Positions 36,650 through 45,079 are shown, counted from the stretch's first letter. The stretch: 64,000 nt of DNA from Bacteroides congonensis (GCF_900130125.1 NZ_FQXY01000011.1:1740748-1804747); one strand, 5' to 3'. Made by a program: numbers and translations. The notes: a model not told the origin generated them from the sequence alone.

Positions 36650-38857
36650 TCACAACTCCAATCCCTTCTGAACCGGAAGTTGCGGTCGAATTGAATTTTC
36701 TTTGCGTTCTTCGGGTGAATATTCCACCACCCAATATTCCGTCACTCCGTCTTTGGTCTGCCTTGTCCTGAATTTATTGCCGTTGAGTACGGCAACCAGC
36801 ATTTGCTGTGTCTGCCGGTTGGACTGGATGCGCCCGTTCAGGCTTATTGTTGCGAGTAGAGAGGATGCGGAATACCATTTAGCGTTAATATCCTTCCCTT
36901 TCGCTGCACGGAAATAGAAGAACAGATTCTCCTCGACCGGTTCTTTCAGACGGAAATTCTCGTTTCTGCTATTCAGATCCGTAATCTCGTCCCCTTCGTA
37001 CCAGTATTGGAAACCTTGCCGGTAAAGGGCCAGAGCCTGCGAATAAATCCCCGCGTGATGAACCGGACTGCTATAGTCGATACTATTGACGATACTCAGC
37101 AGGAGACGGCGGCTTTCGCCAAACTCCTGCACACAGTACGGATTGTTGGTACTTGCCACGAACGATGCGTGACGGATAAACGTGCTCGATTGCAAATCGT
37201 ACACTTTGCGCTCGGTTATCTTGTCCTGCACGATGATACGTTTCAAGTCTGCCAATTGGTTGGCAACTATCCCGTCAAACTCTTCCAGATTGATAATAAG
37301 GCAAGTGGACAACATCAGCATATGGTCTTTGTTGTCTGGATTTATTCTACCGTTGCGGTAATACGTGCGTAGCTCCGGCGGCAACAGATTACGGATGAAA
37401 GTACTTTTTCCTACCCCTTGCTTACTGTGAAATACCAGCATTTCCTGATTCTGCACTTCGTCATTCAACGCACATGCCACCAGTCCCACCAGCCATCGCC
37501 GAAAACTGTTTTCCCAAAACGGCTGGTCTTCGGCCTGCACCCTGGTGGCGAGCTGGCCGATGTAATCCGTCACACCGTCCCAGGGCGGCAGGGAAGAGAA
37601 GTAGTCGGCAAACGGGTCGATATCGGGCGTAAAGTTTGAGTCAATCACGGCTTTTAGCATCGGCAACGAGCAGTAGACGGACGACAATTGCAGATGCGTA
37701 TAGATGGAATTGAAATCCTTGCCACGCATCGCCACGAAGGGAAGGGGAGCGGCTGAGCCGGCAAATGGGCGGAATTCCACACTGTCCAGAATCGTGTTGC
37801 GACGGAATTCGTAATGCTCCCGCAGGAAATCGACCACTTTCTGCACGAGCGGCTTCTTCTGTTCCTCTTCGTTAGCGTCAGTCTTGCTGGTGTAGAGATA
37901 GGAGTTGCGCAGGGGAGATTCAGCGTCAAAATCCGGTTCGCTGCCGAAATCGTGCAACGTCATGCGCACGGCATCTTCCTCGGCGATGTGGCGGGTATAA
38001 CATTGGTTGCCCAGGCAGTAAATGAAACAGTCGCGGCTGTTGCGCTCAAAGTGGAACTTCCGCTTCGTATATTCCACCGCCTTCCGGAATTCCATTTGCG
38101 ACACGGGGTCAATGTCGGAAATATCCGGGCGGTTTGCGTCGTTCGTACCGGGTAGGTTTACGTCTTCCGGTGTTTTCCGCAGCGCCTTTTTCCGCTTTGG
38201 GGGAGTTGATTCTTCCGGCAACGGCAGTTGGACGGTGACGTTGAGCGCGGTGACGCCTGCCAACCGTTCTTCGGAAAAGAACACATCCGGGTCATAAGTG
38301 GCATACATGCCCCGGCTCAGGTCGCTGCCGCTGGAGTCTACTTTACTGTCCAGCAGGCGGGTGTAGTAGCGGGAAGCCAGTTCGAACATTCGTTTGTGAT
38401 AACGTTCCAGTTCGGCATATGTCACTGTACCCTTTGCTTCGACTTCCGCACGCAGGCGCGCCGCCTCTTCCGTTTTCAGGTAGACGAGCAGTTTCAGCCC
38501 GTGGCGGCGCGGACTAAGCGCGCAGCCTATCGTGGCGGGATCGTTCTCGGCAAGAAGGCGTAGGCGGGGAATGTCTTCCGTCGGCATTTCGTCGAAGTCC
38601 AGTACCGGCAGGTCGTTGTAAGCCGAAAGGCTGTGGGGCAGACGGCAGGTAGAGTAATTGGCAGTCAGGGTGAAGTAAGGCAACTGGCGTTTTATGCTGT
38701 CGGCTTTCGCCAAATTGCCTTCGCTGAGGGCTGTCTCTATTTGTTCGATTTTATGATGATACATACTGCTGCCTATCTGTTCGAAGAATTTGCAGAGTTC
38801 AACCTGTCCGATAACTTTTGAATACCCGCGATAGCAGGTTACATAAAACTGATTCAT
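36650..38857 (-). CDS. VirE/VapE-type primase-helicase protein
   Basis: 735 residues. N-terminal 200 residues resemble the Bacteroides VirE_N (BT4734-like) domain ('LPYFTLTANYSTCRLPHSLSAYNDLPVLDFDEM', 'GCALSPRRHGLKLLVYL'), a primase-like fold. The central part, about 370-600, is a VirE/VapE P-loop ATPase with Walker A 'SKQGVGKSTFIRNLLPPEL', Walker B-like 'CLIINLEEFD' and the sensor-like 'FVASTNNPYCVQEFGESRR'. The C-terminal winged-helix-like part ends in a basic tail. Such proteins are typical of phage satellites and mobile or capsule-linked loci in Bacteroides. Role here not known; probably DNA replication or processing. Encoded divergently from the HU-amidase genes. Confidence 0.85.
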   Translation of the reverse strand: MNQFYVTCYRGYSKVIGQVELCKFFEQIGSSMYHHKIEQIETALSEGNLAKADSIKRQLPYFTLTANYSTCRLPHSLSAYNDLPVLDFDEMPTEDIPRLRLLAENDPATIGCALSPRRHGLKLLVYLKTEEAARLRAEVEAKGTVTYAELERYHKRMFELASRYYTRLLDSKVDSSGSDLSRGMYATYDPDVFFSEERLAGVTALNVTVQLPLPEESTPPKRKKALRKTPEDVNLPGTNDANRPDISDIDPVSQMEFRKAVEYTKRKFHFERNSRDCFIYCLGNQCYTRHIAEEDAVRMTLHDFGSEPDFDAESPLRNSYLYTSKTDANEEEQKKPLVQKVVDFLREHYEFRRNTILDSVEFRPFAGSAAPLPFVAMRGKDFNSIYTHLQLSSVYCSLPMLKAVIDSNFTPDIDPFADYFSSLPPWDGVTDYIGQLATRVQAEDQPFWENSFRRWLVGLVACALNDEVQNQEMLVFHSKQGVGKSTFIRNLLPPELRTYYRNGRINPDNKDHMLMLSTCLIINLEEFDGIVANQLADLKRIIVQDKITERKVYDLQSSTFIRHASFVASTNNPYCVQEFGESRRLLLSIVNSIDYSSPVHHAGIYSQALALYRQGFQYWYEGDEITDLNSRNENFRLKEPVEENLFFYFRAAKGKDINAKWYSASSLLATISLNGRIQSNRQTQQMLVAVLNGNKFRTRQTKDGVTEYWVVEYSPEERKENSIRPQLPVQKGLEL

Positions 38858-39066
38858 TGTGATACTTAATTATTGAGTTATGAAATTCTTTTTATTAACA
38901 TGTGTCTGTTGCAGAAAAAAGGAAAGCACGTCGTGTGACTTTGGATTTTAGATGTAGCAGCATTTGTTTTCGCCGGTAAAGATATGGCCTTTTTGGGGAA
39001 CGGAAAAATACATTTTCCATCCCCAAAAGAAGCTATAAATTGTAGTGCGGGGGAAATAGAGCTTCC

Positions 39067-39408
39067 TTATTTTCCATAAAGAATTATGCGCAGTTTCTGT
39101 ACACATCTACTAAGTTGAGATTCTGACAGATATCCCTCTTTGACATTGGATTTGCGGAAGTCAGCCATCTGCATAGCCATTTGGGCGATGATGTGCGGGG
39201 GAGTTTTTTCTGACAGGAGTGTGTTGTCGTCGAAGAACTTCACAAACGGTGTAAGATATTCATTTCGCTCGTCCGGGAAAACTTCTTTTTTGTGCTTTCT
39301 GAAGTACTCCAGCAGTCTTATGCTGGCTTTGTCCGATTCGGGCAGCTCACTCTTGTTGTAGAGATTCAACTGCTGGATGTGTTCGTCCGTTACTTGAAAT
39401 TCGAACAC
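39067..39408 (-). CDS. Small hypothetical protein upstream of the VirE-type gene
   Basis: 113 residues, not recognised. Predicted soluble and helical, rich in charged residues ('EYFRKHKKEVFPDERNEYL', 'HIIAQMAMQMADFRKSNV'). It lies 209 bp before the VirE-type gene on the same strand. A consensus -7 box within a 9-bp dyad lies 66 bp upstream, so it is very likely expressed and regulated. The gap 38858-39066 after it is AT-rich with no feature I can name. It could be a regulator or an accessory of the primase-helicase; I see no HTH. Confidence 0.65.
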   Translation of the reverse strand: MFEFQVTDEHIQQLNLYNKSELPESDKASIRLLEYFRKHKKEVFPDERNEYLTPFVKFFDDNTLLSEKTPPHIIAQMAMQMADFRKSNVKEGYLSESQLSRCVQKLRIILYGK

Positions 39409-39465
39409 AAAAATGTTCCTTTTTCCATAATTTAAAATGTTCTTTTGGATTAATAATTATTTATA

Positions 39466-39490
39466 AAAAGGTGCAAATATAGCACCTTTT
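39466..39490 (-). promoter_or_regulatory. Promoter with dyad operator for the 113-residue gene
   Basis: Minus-strand -7 box TATATTTG (39481-39474); TTTA instead of TTTG 19 bp further up. A perfect inverted repeat AAAAGGTGC-N7-GCACCTTTT (39466-39474, 39482-39490) brackets the box, so a bound dimer would block RNA polymerase. Confidence 0.7.
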
Positions 39491-39571
39491 ACCTCTCGGA
39501 TAAAGAATTTTTAAGAAAAATCTTAAAAGCTGTGCGTGCCAGATGTTTTTCTGTATTATTCTTCTTGTCAT

Positions 39572-39674
39572 ATATGTTCTTTTCTTATTAGCGCACGCAC
39601 ATTAAAAAATGGAAGTGGTATCACCACCACCAGTTTTCTAATGTATGCGTGTGCTAATAAAAAAAAGAACATAT
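39572..39674. repeat. 100-bp near-perfect inverted repeat (long hairpin)
   Basis: Arms 39572-39604 and 39639-39674 pair over about 33 bp with small bulges (outer ATATGTTCTTTT, inner TTATTAGCGCACGCACATTA against TAATGTATGCGTGTGCTAATAA). The loop contains a small stem GTGGT/ACCAC. It could be a structured RNA, a bidirectional terminator or a remnant of a miniature mobile element; no flanking target duplication was noticed. Confidence 0.6.
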
Positions 39675-39773
39675 TGCGTACGCGTGCGGATGCGTACATT
39701 ATTATAATGCCAACTCGATATAAGAAAAGTTATAGTCAGCTTATTTTAGATTACCATGTATATGGGCGGAAAT

Positions 39774-39878
39774 GTCATTATAGCAAATTCCAGTTTCATT
39801 ATAGCAAATCTTTTTTTCATTATAGCTAATCCGGATTTCATTATAGCTAATTTTATTTTCGTTATAGCTAACCGGAAT
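39774..39878. repeat. Five tandem 21-bp repeats
   Basis: Copies at 39774-39794, 39795-39815, 39816-39836, 39837-39857 and 39858-39878 share TTCATTATAGC(A/T)AAT followed by about 6 variable bases. The core is the inverse complement of the array at 16145-16207. The array ends 15 bp from the DUF4248 stop. No real gene is visible in 39409-39893. Confidence 0.85.
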
Positions 39879-39893
39879 CTGACCTGAAGAGAT

Positions 39894-40139
39894 TCACGGC
39901 TCATCGAGATATTTCACGATGAGCCGCACCTGCCTTGCGCTGTAAGCGTGGTCGTTCTTTCCCTCGCCACCGCTGTACATAGCGTCACATAGTTCCTTGT
40001 TATTTCTGATCCACTCCCTCATCTTCCGCATGGCATACACCAACGGTACATAAGGATTGTACAAATGTGCCAGTTCCGACTTCAAATACGGACGTATGAC
40101 AAACGGCTCTTCCGCCGCCTCTTCTGTTTCTGCTTTCAT
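39894..40139 (-). CDS. DUF4248 family small protein
   Basis: 81 residues. Matches DUF4248 as I remember it: 'FVIRPYLKSELAHLYNPYVPLVYAMRKMREWIRNN' then a C-terminal 'YSARQVRLIVKYLDEP'. Acidic N-terminus, no signal peptide. The helical, Arg-rich middle suggests a DNA- or protein-binding role but the family has no known function. Transcribed away from the HU gene, with a TTG-N20-TATATTTG promoter. Commonly found beside VirE-type, HU-like, amidase and smalltalk genes, as here. Confidence 0.85.
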   Translation of the reverse strand: MKAETEEAAEEPFVIRPYLKSELAHLYNPYVPLVYAMRKMREWIRNNKELCDAMYSGGEGKNDHAYSARQVRLIVKYLDEP

Positions 40140-40161
40140 ATCTTCGGGAAATTGATATTAT

Positions 40162-40199
40162 CGTATTCCAAATATACGAAAAATCCCCCGGATAGCCAA
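40162..40199 (-). promoter_or_regulatory. DUF4248 promoter with dyad over the -7 box
   Basis: Minus strand: TTG (40199-40197), 20-bp spacer, TATATTTG (40176-40169). The dyad CGTAT-N7-ATACG (40162-40178) spans the -7 box with the same N7 spacing as the dyad at 39466-39490. Confidence 0.7.
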
Positions 40200-40268
40200 C
40201 TATGTAAGTCAAATAAAATCAATCTGAATAAAAGTAAATACACTCTGGATGAAACGGAATGAAAGTAA

Positions 40269-40336
40269 GACAAAGTAAGCCAATCCGAGACAAAGTACGT
40301 CATCTCACCCCACTGTAATATAGTACCTTTGAGGTA
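40269..40336 (+). promoter_or_regulatory. HU-gene promoter region with direct repeats and dyad
   Basis: -7 box TACCTTTG (40324-40331) embedded in the dyad TACCT-TTG-AGGTA (40324-40336). No -33 TTTG. Direct repeats GACAAAGTA(A/C)G at 40269-40279 and 40289-40299, two helical turns apart, may bind an activator. The rest of 40140-40444 holds only the divergent DUF4248 promoter and the HU leader. Confidence 0.55.
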
Positions 40337-40444
40337 TCGAAAGAGAAAGAAACAGAGCTCGTTCATCTCTCCCGATACTCATTGCGAAAATCGCAATCTG
40401 TAACAAATATTTTTCAATTATTAATTCTCAATTTTTAATTTATC

Positions 40445-40951
40445 ATGGCAATACCATTTAAAAGAATGGGTCGTAAAGACCCGAGAAAGGATGACGGGGT
40501 GGTGAAATTTCACCCGCAACTTGTGACACAGGGACAGAGTGTAGACTTGGATAAACTCGCTTACATCATGAAAGACAAGAGTTCCCTTTCACTGGGAGAC
40601 ATCCAGAGTGTGCTGACCAATTTTGTGGAAGCGATGCGCTCGGAACTGTTCGATGGCAAATCCGTCAACATCCGTGACTTCGGTGTATTCAGTCTTTCCG
40701 CCACCACACTGGGAGCGGACACGAAGGACAAGTGCACGATGAAAAACATTAAGACGGTGAACATCAACTTCCGTCCTTCGAGCAGTGTCCGTCCTAATCT
40801 GACATCTACCCGTGCCGGAGAAAAAATCGAGTTTCTTGATCTCGATGCGCCCAAGACGAAAAACGAGGGTGGCGGAACTCCTGATGAAGGTGGCAATGAG
40901 AAGCCCGGTGGCGGTGGCGACGACGGAGAAACTCCGGATCCGGCAGCATAA
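40445..40951 (+). CDS. HU-like DNA-binding protein
   Basis: 168 residues. HU/IHF-type fold: 'VDLDKLAYIMKDKSSLSLGDIQSVLTNFVEAMRSELFDGKSVNIRDFGVFSLS', beta-arm region, then 'VNINFRPSSSVRP'. Belongs to the longer Bacteroidetes HU-like group with an N-terminal extension ('AIPFKRMGRKDPRKDDG') and here a Gly/Glu/Pro-rich disordered tail of about 30 residues. Likely a nucleoid-type or site-specific architectural protein for this cluster. Encoded 124 bp before the amidase gene on the same strand. Confidence 0.88.
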   Translation: MAIPFKRMGRKDPRKDDGVVKFHPQLVTQGQSVDLDKLAYIMKDKSSLSLGDIQSVLTNFVEAMRSELFDGKSVNIRDFGVFSLSATTLGADTKDKCTMKNIKTVNINFRPSSSVRPNLTSTRAGEKIEFLDLDAPKTKNEGGGTPDEGGNEKPGGGGDDGETPDPAA

Positions 40952-41075
40952 GCTATTGGCAACCGATAACCGGTTATCAGTAACCGACAACCGGTAGTCG
41001 CCGATAATCAAAAACCGGCAATCAGTAATCAACAATCAGTAATCAACAATCAGCAATAGAAATATCAGCTACACC

Positions 41076-41531
41076 ATGAGAAAGATTGACTTAATCGTGA
41101 TCCATTGTTCCGCCACCCGTGAAGACCGTTCACTTACGCCGGATGATTTGGAAACGTTGCACCGGCGACGCGGATTCAACGGTACGGGCTATCACTACTA
41201 CATCCGCAAGGATGGCACGGTTCACCTCACCCGTCCGATTGACCGTATCGGCGCGCACGTCCGGGGATGGAACGCTCACTCGATAGGCATCTGCTATGAA
41301 GGCGGCCTGGACTACCGGGGACGCCCGGCAGACACCCGCACCCCGGCACAATGGTCTTCACTGTGGCAACTGGTGAATCTGCTGCTTAAGAAATTCCCCG
41401 GTTGCCGGGTGTGCGGTCACCGCGACCTCTCGCCCGACAGCAACGGAAACGGGGAGATTGAACCGGAAGAGTGGATTAAACAGTGCCCGTGTTTTGAGGT
41501 GAAAGCGGAGTTCGACAGTCCTGCCGGATAG
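41076..41531 (+). CDS. N-acetylmuramoyl-L-alanine amidase (Amidase_2), no signal peptide
   Basis: 151-residue T7-lysozyme-like amidase cleaving the MurNAc-L-Ala bond of peptidoglycan. Zinc ligands are in 'LIVIHCSATRED' (His) and 'VCGHRDLSPD' (His, Asp); 'GTGYHYYIRKDG' and 'IGICYEGGLD' are further family motifs. There is no signal peptide or membrane anchor, so it is cytosolic unless let out, as for phage endolysins. It lies in the HU-amidase-smalltalk order common in Bacteroides; the tiny membrane peptide at 41704 could be the release partner (inference). Confidence 0.92.
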   Translation: MRKIDLIVIHCSATREDRSLTPDDLETLHRRRGFNGTGYHYYIRKDGTVHLTRPIDRIGAHVRGWNAHSIGICYEGGLDYRGRPADTRTPAQWSSLWQLVNLLLKKFPGCRVCGHRDLSPDSNGNGEIEPEEWIKQCPCFEVKAEFDSPAG

Positions 41532-41602
41532 GATAGATTCACCACTTCGCTACGCAAACTATCAGTTTTCAACAGGAAAGTTATCGATATGAGGTAAAAG
41601 CG

Positions 41603-41664
41603 AGTTTTCAGGTAACGGGTATTCAAGTAAGAGAGTTTCAGGTAAGCAAGTATTCAGGAAGTAA
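41603..41664. repeat. Four degenerate 15-16-bp repeats upstream of the smalltalk gene
   Basis: Units like GTTTTCAGGTAACGG, GTATTCAAGTAAGAGA, GTTTCAGGTAAGCAA and GTATTCAGGAAGTAAC follow one another between the amidase and smalltalk genes. Function unknown; they would be transcribed as leader RNA. Confidence 0.5.
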
Positions 41665-41703
41665 CAAATCTTTTAAAGTATCGGAAAGGAGGTGTGTAAA
41701 GTT

Positions 41704-41805
41704 ATGGCAATGAAAAAATCCCTTTGGGACATGATCCTGAAAGTGGTTATCGCAGTGGCATCGGCAGTGCTGGGCGTTGTGGGCGGTAATGCGATGAATC
41801 TGTAA
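41704..41805 (+). CDS. Smalltalk protein (33-residue membrane peptide)
   Basis: Reads MAMKKSLWDMILKVVIAVAS and continues AVLGVVGGNAMNL: short Lys-containing head, one hydrophobic helix with Gly and Ala. This matches the Bacteroides family called 'smalltalk', usually found beside an amidase. A strong Shine-Dalgarno-like AAGGAGG (41686-41692) lies 11 nt before the ATG, unusual for Bacteroides. A second in-frame ATG at 41710 is possible. Its size and single membrane helix recall small holins; with the signal-less amidase just upstream a lysis pair is conceivable. Function not proven. Confidence 0.85.
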   Translation: MAMKKSLWDMILKVVIAVASAVLGVVGGNAMNL

Positions 41806-41825
41806 AAATCAGAAAGTTTATGACC

Positions 41826-41857
41826 AAGGCGGGAGACGATAGACTGTCTCCCGCCTT
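41826..41857 (+). terminator. Hairpin terminator after the smalltalk gene
   Basis: Perfect 12-bp GC-rich stem AAGGCGGGAGAC (41826-41837) / GTCTCCCGCCTT (41846-41857) followed by an AT-rich run. Separates the amidase/smalltalk unit from the Rhs genes. Confidence 0.85.
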
Positions 41858-41901
41858 ATTATTTTATTTATATTATATCCAAATTTATTATTCAACCCAA
41901 T

Positions 41902-44900
41902 ATGGTAAAAACAATGAAAAGAAAAACAATTATACGGTTCGGAGTTTTCGTGATGAGCCTGCTTCTATTGGCTATGCCTATAAACGCCGAAGATGAGATT
42001 CCCCCGTTTATTCCTACTTCCACGCACGACCCGGATGTACAATCTCCTCAACTGGCTGCCATAAAACGCCATGACAACCTGCCGGTAGAACTCAATACAG
42101 GCGGAATAAGCCTGGAAATCCCATTAGTCAACTGGAAAGACCGGGACTTTGAATGTCCCGTATCTCTTTCATACAGTTCTGCCGGCTTCCGGCCCAGAGA
42201 ACAAGACAACTACGTGGGGCGGAACTGGATGTTGAACGTGGGAGGAGTCGTCTATCGGAAAGTGAATGGTGTGCCCGACGATCTCAATTGGGGACTGATA
42301 CCCATCGCCGGCGATGCAGGGCCGTCGAACTATCAATATGCCAACGGCTTTCTCTATATGCTGAACATGCATAAGTTCAATCGCGACGAAATGTTGCAAA
42401 ACTATCGAACGAATCCTTATAAATATGCCGCCTATAAAGACTCCCTATCTTGCATGCCGTCCATTCCCGGAACGAATAGCGTTGAAGCGTCGGCAGACGT
42501 GTTTCATTTCTCTTTCGGCAAGTATTCGGGCAAGTTTATGATCAATTTCGACGGTAGCGTGAGCGTATCGGGTAATAATGGCGGGAAATATAAAGTAGAC
42601 TTGAGCGAGATGGCGATATTTGATTCAACTACGCCCCGCGAAACCCGCATACGCATCATGACCGACGACGGATATATTTACACTTTCGGGGGTGGAGGAT
42701 ATTCTTCGTTGGAATACAATGCACTCGCCTGGAAAAATCATATTTCCTCTGTAAACATACAACCTCAATTCAGCCGAAATGAAATCAGCGCATATTATCT
42801 GACAGAGATACAGGCTCCCAACGGACGGAAACTGATTATTAAATATAGAGACGATATCAACGAAGATTATCATAAACATCCCGAGATGCTAAGCACTTTA
42901 TACAACAAGCCGGTTGCCGAGATAGGGAGTATGGCTCTTCAATATTCGCTGTCGGGCATGTCGAAGAGTCAGGCTTATCGAAGCGCGACATCCTCTTTTG
43001 ATGAAAATCCGGCTTTTAAACCGGAACCTCTCAGAAGCTACGCACTCACCAAAGTAGCATTGATTGACCGTATAGTAACCACTGATTGTGAAATCCTTTT
43101 CACTTACTCTGCCCGTGGAAAATATACAGATTATGGAAGTGAAGTGGCGGAACAGGGAAGTTTTCCTTATATCTGCGGAGCCAAACTGGACGAAGTGACT
43201 CTCTCGTGCCGCTCTTATTCGGAAAAAGCGCTACTATCTTACACCTATGAGTTTGGCAACCGTATGTTTCTCCGCAGCGTGAAAAACAAAGAAGGTCGCT
43301 ATGACTTTCAATATAAAGTGGGAGGGATTGCTTCTGTGCCCACTCCTTTGTCTTATAACATCGACCATTGGGGATTCTGGAGAGGATTGCAAACCAACTC
43401 GGGCATCATCCCACGCATGAAACCGGGCACACTCTATGCCCAGGATTATATCATCACCAGCAATGATCGCGATGCCACAGGAGAATGCTATGACTACACC
43501 CTCTTGCAACAGATGACATATCCGACCGGAGGCTATACCCGTTTTGAATATGAACCGCACCGGTATTCACTCTTCCCCCAGCCATCTTACAATAGCCACT
43601 ACTACCTCAAACCTGAGTATCCGGTGGGAGTTCACGATGCACCGGCAGGTGGAGCACGTGTGAAATCGGTCACTCATTATGAGCAGGACAAAGCTGTGAA
43701 AAAGACTATCTATACGTATGGCTACATTGCGTATATGGGTGAGCTGACGTACATGCCCTATTATAGATATCTTGCTTATTTCATCAATGATAAAGGAGAG
43801 AATCTAATCAAATATATTAGTTTTGACAGTGAAGGCATTACCGATGTTCCTTACCCTTCGGTGCATATCCGTTATCCGGAGGTGACGGAACACTATGTTG
43901 CTCCCACGGCAAAAGACTTGTCGGCGAAGCATCCTTATAAGACTACGGAATTTGTGCACAATCTGGCAAGTACCTACAACTATCAGGGCGACTTTTCATA
44001 CGCCACTGCTCCGAATGTGTTCCCGCTCGATCCTGACAAAACATTCAAGTATGAAGACATAAAGCAGTATAATCGCAATTTGTTGGCACACCCCACCGTC
44101 GATGTTTCCCTAAAATACGGCAAGGTTCAGAAAGAGAGCTTCTATAATGACGAAAAGAAGCTGGTGGCACGCACCGAGTATGAATACAGCTATCTGAACA
44201 AAGACAAATGCGCCCTGCGAATCTATACGGCAGCCCCTCATTTCGGTCTGCGGACAGGATTGTACAGTCATATCATCAACGAACCATTTTATGAATACGC
44301 ATTGGTGAAGAAGACCACCTCGCGCTATATGCCGGAGAACGACAGGGAAGCCCTGCGGACACCGGAATGGTATGAGTATGATAAAGACGGATATTTGTGC
44401 CGCCACTCTGCATTAAGAAGCGAGGGCGACTCGCTTGTGGAGAACTATACCCGCATTCAACGAAACGCCGGCTACGGCATACAAGTACTTCCTGCTGGGC
44501 ATTCGCTTCGCATGGCCGATGCGGACAAAGATGTATTATTGAAGCGAGACACTGTCTGTTATACGCTCTGTCAGTCCGCCGACGGTTCGTCTGTTTGGCA
44601 TATGCCGCAATTCGTCACTTCTTTTGACGGAAACGGAAAAACTCAAAACGTGAAGGAATTGCTTCACCGTGACGTTTACGGCAATCCGACGGAGATAGTG
44701 ACCAATCATTCGGAACGTGTCATTTATCTGTGGGGATATTACGGGAAATATCCGGTGGCACAGATTAAAAACGCCACTTATAGCGAAGTAGGGAGTGCGT
44801 TGGGCAAGAGTCCCGCAAGTGTGTCGCAAGCATTTTCTTGCGATTCATCATTGAGCGGTCTTCAAGCACGTCTGCCTAAAGCACAAGTGACTACTTATAT

Positions 44901-45063
44901 CTATCATCCGTATGCAGGCATAAAGAGTGAAACCACTCCCGACGGAAAAACTACTTACTACGATTACGACGCGAAAGGACGGTTGGTGAAATCTTACCGA
45001 ACCGGAGAAAACGGCAAACAAGAGATTCTCCAACTGGCCAATTACCATATTATTAACGAATAA
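41902..45063 (+). CDS. YD/RHS-repeat secreted protein, N-terminal partner
   Basis: 1053 residues. Signal peptide 'FGVFVMSLLLLAMPINAE' (start 41902 or 41914). The first 120 residues are the Bacteroidetes Rhs-type entry region ('ELNTGGISLEIPLVNWKDRDFECPVSLSYSSAGF', 'VGRNWMLNVGGVVYRKV'). Most of the rest is beta-rich shell sequence, and the last residues are typical YD repeats ('TPDGKTTYYDYDAKGRLVKSY'). It ends 16 bp before the second Rhs gene and has no toxin tail, so it likely forms part of the shell or surface complex with the next protein. The split two-gene arrangement is common in Bacteroides. Confidence 0.85.
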   Translation: MVKTMKRKTIIRFGVFVMSLLLLAMPINAEDEIPPFIPTSTHDPDVQSPQLAAIKRHDNLPVELNTGGISLEIPLVNWKDRDFECPVSLSYSSAGFRPREQDNYVGRNWMLNVGGVVYRKVNGVPDDLNWGLIPIAGDAGPSNYQYANGFLYMLNMHKFNRDEMLQNYRTNPYKYAAYKDSLSCMPSIPGTNSVEASADVFHFSFGKYSGKFMINFDGSVSVSGNNGGKYKVDLSEMAIFDSTTPRETRIRIMTDDGYIYTFGGGGYSSLEYNALAWKNHISSVNIQPQFSRNEISAYYLTEIQAPNGRKLIIKYRDDINEDYHKHPEMLSTLYNKPVAEIGSMALQYSLSGMSKSQAYRSATSSFDENPAFKPEPLRSYALTKVALIDRIVTTDCEILFTYSARGKYTDYGSEVAEQGSFPYICGAKLDEVTLSCRSYSEKALLSYTYEFGNRMFLRSVKNKEGRYDFQYKVGGIASVPTPLSYNIDHWGFWRGLQTNSGIIPRMKPGTLYAQDYIITSNDRDATGECYDYTLLQQMTYPTGGYTRFEYEPHRYSLFPQPSYNSHYYLKPEYPVGVHDAPAGGARVKSVTHYEQDKAVKKTIYTYGYIAYMGELTYMPYYRYLAYFINDKGENLIKYISFDSEGITDVPYPSVHIRYPEVTEHYVAPTAKDLSAKHPYKTTEFVHNLASTYNYQGDFSYATAPNVFPLDPDKTFKYEDIKQYNRNLLAHPTVDVSLKYGKVQKESFYNDEKKLVARTEYEYSYLNKDKCALRIYTAAPHFGLRTGLYSHIINEPFYEYALVKKTTSRYMPENDREALRTPEWYEYDKDGYLCRHSALRSEGDSLVENYTRIQRNAGYGIQVLPAGHSLRMADADKDVLLKRDTVCYTLCQSADGSSVWHMPQFVTSFDGNGKTQNVKELLHRDVYGNPTEIVTNHSERVIYLWGYYGKYPVAQIKNATYSEVGSALGKSPASVSQAFSCDSSLSGLQARLPKAQVTTYIYHPYAGIKSETTPDGKTTYYDYDAKGRLVKSYRTGENGKQEILQLANYHIINE

Positions 45064-45079
45064 ATATCTATCCGAACAC

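Noticed and set aside
39536..39829. 97-residue plus-strand ORF in the intergenic region before DUF4248
   Set aside because: It runs through the long hairpin and ends in the 21-bp repeats (giving FHYSK-type heptads); no promoter or family similarity. Better explained as repeat sequence.
40990..41058. AATCAGTAATCAAC-type direct repeats between the HU and amidase genes
   Set aside because: Short, low-complexity repeats with few exact copies; considered as an array or CRISPR, but there are no spacers of regular length.
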